This document shows, piece after piece, positions 60,590 through 64,000 of a stretch of 64,000 bases of DNA. Source of the DNA: a bacterium. GTDB taxonomy: Bacteria; Electryoneota; RPQS01. The position numbers were made by a program, and so were the translations under genes. How positions within the stretch are numbered: the stretch's first letter is position 1; each line of letters begins with the position of its first letter. The DNA is taken from positions 62,001 to 126,000 of the forward strand of contig JABWCQ010000008.1 in the NCBI GenBank assembly GCA_013360195.1, in the 5' to 3' direction. Under the pieces are notes generated by a model, which saw only the letters and a list, made by a program, of their open reading frames with translations, did not search any database and was not told where the DNA came from.

Positions 60590-61333
60590 ATGAAAATCTT
60601 AGGAATTGTGGTAGCCCGAAGAGGCTCCGAGCGGCTTCCCGGAAAGGTTCTCAGGGAGCTGGCTGGAGAGCCCATGCTTCTGAAACTTCTTGCCCGTGCT
60701 TCGAGGGCAACACGACTAAACGACCTGGTGGTTGCCCTGCCGGACAATAAGGCGGATGATTCGATTGAGTCACTCTGCATGTCTGCCGGATACTCTTGCT
60801 TTCGAGGCTCTGAATTCGACCTCTTGGACAGGGTCTATCGCACCGCAATTGCCTACTGCGCCGACATCGTTGTTCCGTTGCGGGCAAGCTGCCCGTTGGT
60901 TGACGGGGAACTCATCGACGAGGCCGTAGAGAAGCTTCTTGAAAACAACGATGCGGACTGGTGCACCAATAGGCTGCCCAAGCATACATTCCCGCAAGGA
61001 TTGGAAGTGGACGCGATACGCATTGGTGCGCTCAGGCGAGCTTGGCAGGAAGACACCCATGCAGGGTCGCGGCAGCATCTCGAATCATTTTTGATTCGCA
61101 GGTTTGACCTGTTTTCGGCCGTCTCCTTCTCTCACTCGACAGACCTGTCGCATGTTCCATGGCAGGTGCTCACGTTGCCCGACCTTGACCGTGTTCGAGC
61201 AATCTTTGAGCGGTTGAAAGACGATGCATCAACCTGGCAGCAAGCCATGGGAATTTGGGAGAAAATCGCATCCGATTATGCCCCGGTCACACCGCCACCC
61301 GCGTCCTATTGGCATTCACGAGAGACCACTTAA
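60590..61333 (+). CDS. Nucleotidylyltransferase (SpsF/CMP-sugar synthetase-like)
   Basis: A 247-residue nucleotidylyltransferase of the cytidylyltransferase family (COG1861, SpsF-like). The N-terminal motif ARRGSERLPGKVL is the nucleotide-binding loop. Further features are VPLRASCPLVDGELI and KHTFPQGLEVDAI, in which the acidic residues should bind Mg2+. These enzymes activate sugars or sugar acids (such as pseudaminic or legionaminic acid) as CMP derivatives for surface polysaccharide or flagellar glycosylation. Only 9 bp separate it from the epimerase-like gene at 61343, so the pair forms a small operon. Confidence 0.85.
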   Translation: MKILGIVVARRGSERLPGKVLRELAGEPMLLKLLARASRATRLNDLVVALPDNKADDSIESLCMSAGYSCFRGSEFDLLDRVYRTAIAYCADIVVPLRASCPLVDGELIDEAVEKLLENNDADWCTNRLPKHTFPQGLEVDAIRIGALRRAWQEDTHAGSRQHLESFLIRRFDLFSAVSFSHSTDLSHVPWQVLTLPDLDRVRAIFERLKDDASTWQQAMGIWEKIASDYAPVTPPPASYWHSRETT

Positions 61334-61342
61334 GGAACCGCA

Positions 61343-62317
61343 ATGATTACGTTCAGGAAAACTGCCGAACCGCAAACTCCCCGGACATCAACCGAAAAAC
61401 TCAACCGGAAAATCCTTATCACCGGCGGGGACAGTGCTCTCGCCCGCTACCTCGCGCACGGCCTGCTCGACTCCGGTGCTCAAGTCTCCGTCCAGTGTGT
61501 CGGCGCGGAGGCCTATCATACTCTGAAAGAGAACTTTCCCTGCGTCCAGCTGAGCCCGTCGGACTTCAGATTCGGGGAAACGCTTTCGATTGTCTCCCCC
61601 GATGTCATTCTGCACATTCCGGCAGACGTTCAGCGCGGAACCCATAATGAAAGACCGATGCTGAATTTCAACCGGACGATTGACAAGGTCGTCCAGTTGT
61701 GCGAATCCGCATGGAGAAACGCGCCTCACGCACATCTTATGTATATGTCTACGACCGATGTGTACGGAGAGTGTCCGCAGCCGAAGTCCGAATCAAGCGA
61801 GCTCACGCCCGTCTCCAAATACGGCAGCTACAGCGTGATGGCCGAACAAATCCTCAATGACTTCGGAACCTACCACGGCTTGCGCACCTCTGTTCTGAGG
61901 CTTTCCTCAACCTACGGACCGGGATTGGCACACGGAACTATTGCCGAACTTGTCTATAATCTGCTCGGGCCGCAGGGCACGAACATGCACAATACCTTCG
62001 ACATGAATTCGACGCTCGATATCATTCATGCGGGTGACGTGCTGCAGGCACTCAAATTGATTCTGAGCAAAGATGCTGAAGGCGTTTTCAACGTCGCATC
62101 CGGCCACAGCATGCACATCCGAGAGCTTCATACACATCTCTGCGCAATCCTGGAACTGAATGCTGCCCCCAGGACCGGGAAACCGGATATTGCTGAAGCC
62201 GTCCAACAACGATTTGATATCGCTAAACTGATAGCGCTTGGTTTCGAGCCGCAGGTTCCCCTGATTGAAGGGCTTCGCGGATATACCGCTTGGTGGAGCG
62301 GAATCAAAGCCGCATAG
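61343..62317 (+). CDS. NAD-dependent epimerase/dehydratase-family protein with altered active site
   Basis: A 324-residue extended short-chain dehydrogenase. The nucleotide loop is ITGGDSALARYLA, a variant of GxxGxxG. The catalytic Ser/Thr region is YMSTTDVYGE. At the usual YxxxK site the sequence is KYGSYSVMAEQ, with Tyr160 present but Ser164 where lysine is expected. STYGPG and the C-terminal GLRGYTAWW are normal. The loss of the lysine may make it a non-catalytic or altered enzyme. Neighbouring the CMP-sugar synthetase, it is expected to act on a nucleotide sugar. Confidence 0.8.
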   Translation: MITFRKTAEPQTPRTSTEKLNRKILITGGDSALARYLAHGLLDSGAQVSVQCVGAEAYHTLKENFPCVQLSPSDFRFGETLSIVSPDVILHIPADVQRGTHNERPMLNFNRTIDKVVQLCESAWRNAPHAHLMYMSTTDVYGECPQPKSESSELTPVSKYGSYSVMAEQILNDFGTYHGLRTSVLRLSSTYGPGLAHGTIAELVYNLLGPQGTNMHNTFDMNSTLDIIHAGDVLQALKLILSKDAEGVFNVASGHSMHIRELHTHLCAILELNAAPRTGKPDIAEAVQQRFDIAKLIALGFEPQVPLIEGLRGYTAWWSGIKAA

Positions 62318-62339
62318 AGCTTATCTTTGAATCGCGATA

Positions 62340-62366
62340 AAATAGCCCGCTTACCGCGGGCTATTT
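62340..62366. terminator. Bidirectional terminator
   Basis: AAATAGCCCGC (62340-62350) and GCGGGCTATTT (62356-62366) pair perfectly over 11 bp with a TTACC loop, between the convergent epimerase and M3 peptidase genes. Confidence 0.88.
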
Positions 62367-62388
62367 CGTTTACCGATACCGCGGGAGA

Positions 62389-64000
62389 CTATTGCGCCTC
62401 AAGTTTTGCCTGCCGGGCTATCTCCTCGCGTACTTCCTGCATCAGTGGAGCAATCATCTCCGCGGAGAACTCAAATTTGATTCCCGCAGCCGAATAGAGC
62501 TTCGGCAGCGGCCGTGACCCGCCCAGCGACAGACCGTGCTTGTACCCGCGCAGAGCTTCAGCGGGGTCTCTGCGTGAGCGACTCCAAATCTGGAATGCGC
62601 CCAGTTGCGCGATTCCATACTCGATGTAATAAAATGGTACTTCGAACAGGTGCAGCTGCGCGTGCCAGCGATAGTCGCGCGCCTGCTCATGACCCGTGTG
62701 GTCTGCGCCCGCGCCAAATTTTTCGACTAAACTGCGCCAATACTCCCTCCGCTGCTCGCGCGTGTGTCCCGGATGAGTGTAAATCCAATGTTGAAACGCG
62801 TCAATTGTGGCAATCCAGCACAACAGAGCAAGCTTGCCTTCGAGCTCCGTGCGAATCGTCCTTGCCTTGTCCGCTTCGCTGTAGAACTCGTCAAGCATCG
62901 GCATGCCCAGAAGCTCCATGCTCATCGAAGCAACTTCTGAAAACTCCATCGGCGCATGACGGTAGGCATACAGCTCTTCATCGCGGACCGCGAACGCATG
63001 GAACGCGTGGCCGCCTTCGTGCAGCAATGTGAACACGTCGTCATTTGTGCCGACCGCGTTCATGAAAATAAACGGCAGTCTCACTTCGGCCAGGTCGCTT
63101 TGATAGCCGCCCGGAGCTTTGCCTTTTCTGCTTGACAGGTCAAGCAGCCCGAGGTCGTTCATTTTGTCAAATTGCCGGCCGAGCTCTCCGTCCACGCGAT
63201 GAAATACACGCGAACAGGCGCGAATCAGTTCGTCCGCCGTGCCAAACGGATGCAGCGGCTCACGGCCGAACGGATCGCAATCCAAGTCCCAAGGCCGAAG
63301 CACGTCCACTCCAAGCGCTTGCTTGCGCGCACGCGATGCTTCGCGCAAAACCGGCACGACCAGCTCGGCGACCGCCCTATGGTAAGCCTCACAATCGGCC
63401 GGAGTATAGTCGAACCGTTCGTACTCCCGGAATTTATAGTCGCGGTAATTCTCAAAACCGGCGTTGAGGGCGACCTGATGACGTTTGGCAAGCATCTCTT
63501 CAAATATATCTTCCAATTCGTCCCTGTCCTTCAAGCGCCGTTCCGCGACCAGCTTGTAGGCGGATTCCCGTACACTTCTGTCGGTCTCTTCAAGCATCGC
63601 CAGCGCACGAGGAATCGTGATCTCTTTGCCCTGCCATTGCACGGTCATTGCGCCAAAGAGCTTCTGATATTGCTGCGACAGCCGTTCAAGCTCCGTCTCA
63701 ATCGGAACATTTACTTCACGGAATAAATCCACCGCGTTCAAACTCGAACGCAAGAACACCTCATACTTGGGGCCGAGTGTTGAAGCCCATGAGCTCGCCA
63801 CGAGTTTGCGATTGAGTTTGTCCTGCGCTTCCTTCATGCGCGGGGCAATCTCTTCAACGAACAGCATGTACTCCTTTTCGGCCTGCTCATCGTCCGTCGC
63901 GCACGTCATGGCGATGTATCGGCGTGAAGACTCCTCGGCCAAGAAGGCAGAAAGCTCACTCGAATCGGCTATCCAGTTCTCAAGCTGAGACGTGCTTTCA
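62389..64000 (-). CDS. M3-family oligoendopeptidase, 5' end beyond the window
   Basis: The frame stays open to the right edge, so the N-terminus is missing; a TTG at 63942 is not the true start. The visible 537 residues contain the M3 zinc site LLHEGGHAFHAFA, with the third ligand in EFSEVASMSMELLG. The family's C-terminal YYIEYGIAQLGAFQIW, with the substrate-binding tyrosines, is also present. It matches PepF-type cytoplasmic oligoendopeptidases that degrade peptides of about 7-17 residues. The N-terminal sequence LENWIADSSELSAFL is the expected PepF start region, so only about 40-60 residues are missing. Confidence 0.92.
   Translation of the reverse strand, partial: ESTSQLENWIADSSELSAFLAEESSRRYIAMTCATDDEQAEKEYMLFVEEIAPRMKEAQDKLNRKLVASSWASTLGPKYEVFLRSSLNAVDLFREVNVPIETELERLSQQYQKLFGAMTVQWQGKEITIPRALAMLEETDRSVRESAYKLVAERRLKDRDELEDIFEEMLAKRHQVALNAGFENYRDYKFREYERFDYTPADCEAYHRAVAELVVPVLREASRARKQALGVDVLRPWDLDCDPFGREPLHPFGTADELIRACSRVFHRVDGELGRQFDKMNDLGLLDLSSRKGKAPGGYQSDLAEVRLPFIFMNAVGTNDDVFTLLHEGGHAFHAFAVRDEELYAYRHAPMEFSEVASMSMELLGMPMLDEFYSEADKARTIRTELEGKLALLCWIATIDAFQHWIYTHPGHTREQRREYWRSLVEKFGAGADHTGHEQARDYRWHAQLHLFEVPFYYIEYGIAQLGAFQIWSRSRRDPAEALRGYKHGLSLGGSRPLPKLYSAAGIKFEFSAEMIAPLMQEVREEIARQAKLEAQ

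Noticed and set aside
1-64000. tRNA, rRNA or CRISPR array
   Set aside because: I saw no T-loop-like GTTCGA contexts in cloverleaf setting, no rRNA-like stretches and no regularly spaced direct repeats. The only close repeats are the DUF559-associated ones.

Overview
This 64 kb window is protein-coding on both strands at high density, with no rRNA, tRNA or CRISPR array that I could see. The source looks like a Gram-negative member of the Fibrobacterota-Chlorobiota-Bacteroidota (FCB) group or a related candidate phylum. Three secreted proteins end in a type IX secretion (T9SS) sorting tail with the motif YPNPFNPTT. There are outer-membrane-type proteins and LolA/LolCDE-like components. Promoter-like pairs are of the ordinary TTGnnn-17-TAnnnT form, not the -33/-7 form described for Bacteroidota proper. 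The phylum-level placement is inference.

Region by region. 1-6027: secreted proteins (a propeller fragment, a GH18 chitinase, a repeat protein, an LVIVD-repeat protein) around a small membrane-protein/winged-helix-regulator pair whose promoter carries a near-perfect 17-bp dyad. 6214-11220: an E1alpha/E1beta/E2 pyruvate-dehydrogenase-type complex, interrupted between E1alpha and E1beta by a DUF559 endonuclease gene bracketed by 42-bp identical GC-rich repeats and by a putative lipoprotein gene. An MntA/HepT toxin-antitoxin pair follows 3 nt after E2, then a T9SS-tailed protein and a lipoate-ligase-like protein. 14168-15952 is a T9SS-tailed repeat protein facing the other way. 16089-22326: an acyl-CoA cluster (thioesterase-like, EthD, three different crotonases, aldehyde dehydrogenase, NmrA-like reductase) that resembles parts of aromatic/phenylacetyl-CoA or beta-oxidation pathways, with an unrelated small gene inserted.

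22382-30024 (minus strand): a PafA-like phosphatase, a modular subtilase with T9SS tail, and a TPR/zinc-metallopeptidase protein. The last belongs to a run of 11 same-strand genes reaching to 42982: 2-oxoglutarate dehydrogenase E1 and E2, dihydrolipoyl dehydrogenase, a GT2 glycosyltransferase, a polytopic membrane protein, two FtsX-type permeases, a LolA-like periplasmic protein, an outer-membrane-type protein, the ABC ATPase and the TPR peptidase. The E3 (lpdA) here is the only one in the window and probably also serves the pyruvate dehydrogenase.

43207-49132: prohibitin-like SPFH protein, DoxX, amino-acid racemase, a second subtilase and a SRPBCC-epimerase fusion. 49299-54839: a tight five-gene cluster (YbdK-type carboxylate-amine ligase, MFS transporter, alpha/beta-hydrolase, ATP-grasp ligase, CBM48-like/esterase) that looks like a small-molecule or peptide amide-forming pathway with export. 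I regard it as the best candidate for an undescribed system here. 54893-64000: S9 peptidase, acyl-CoA synthetase, small outer-membrane-like protein, RNA methyltransferase, a cytidylyltransferase plus atypical epimerase pair, and an M3 oligopeptidase that runs off the right end.

All functional calls rest on reading motifs in the translated sequence; no database search was possible.
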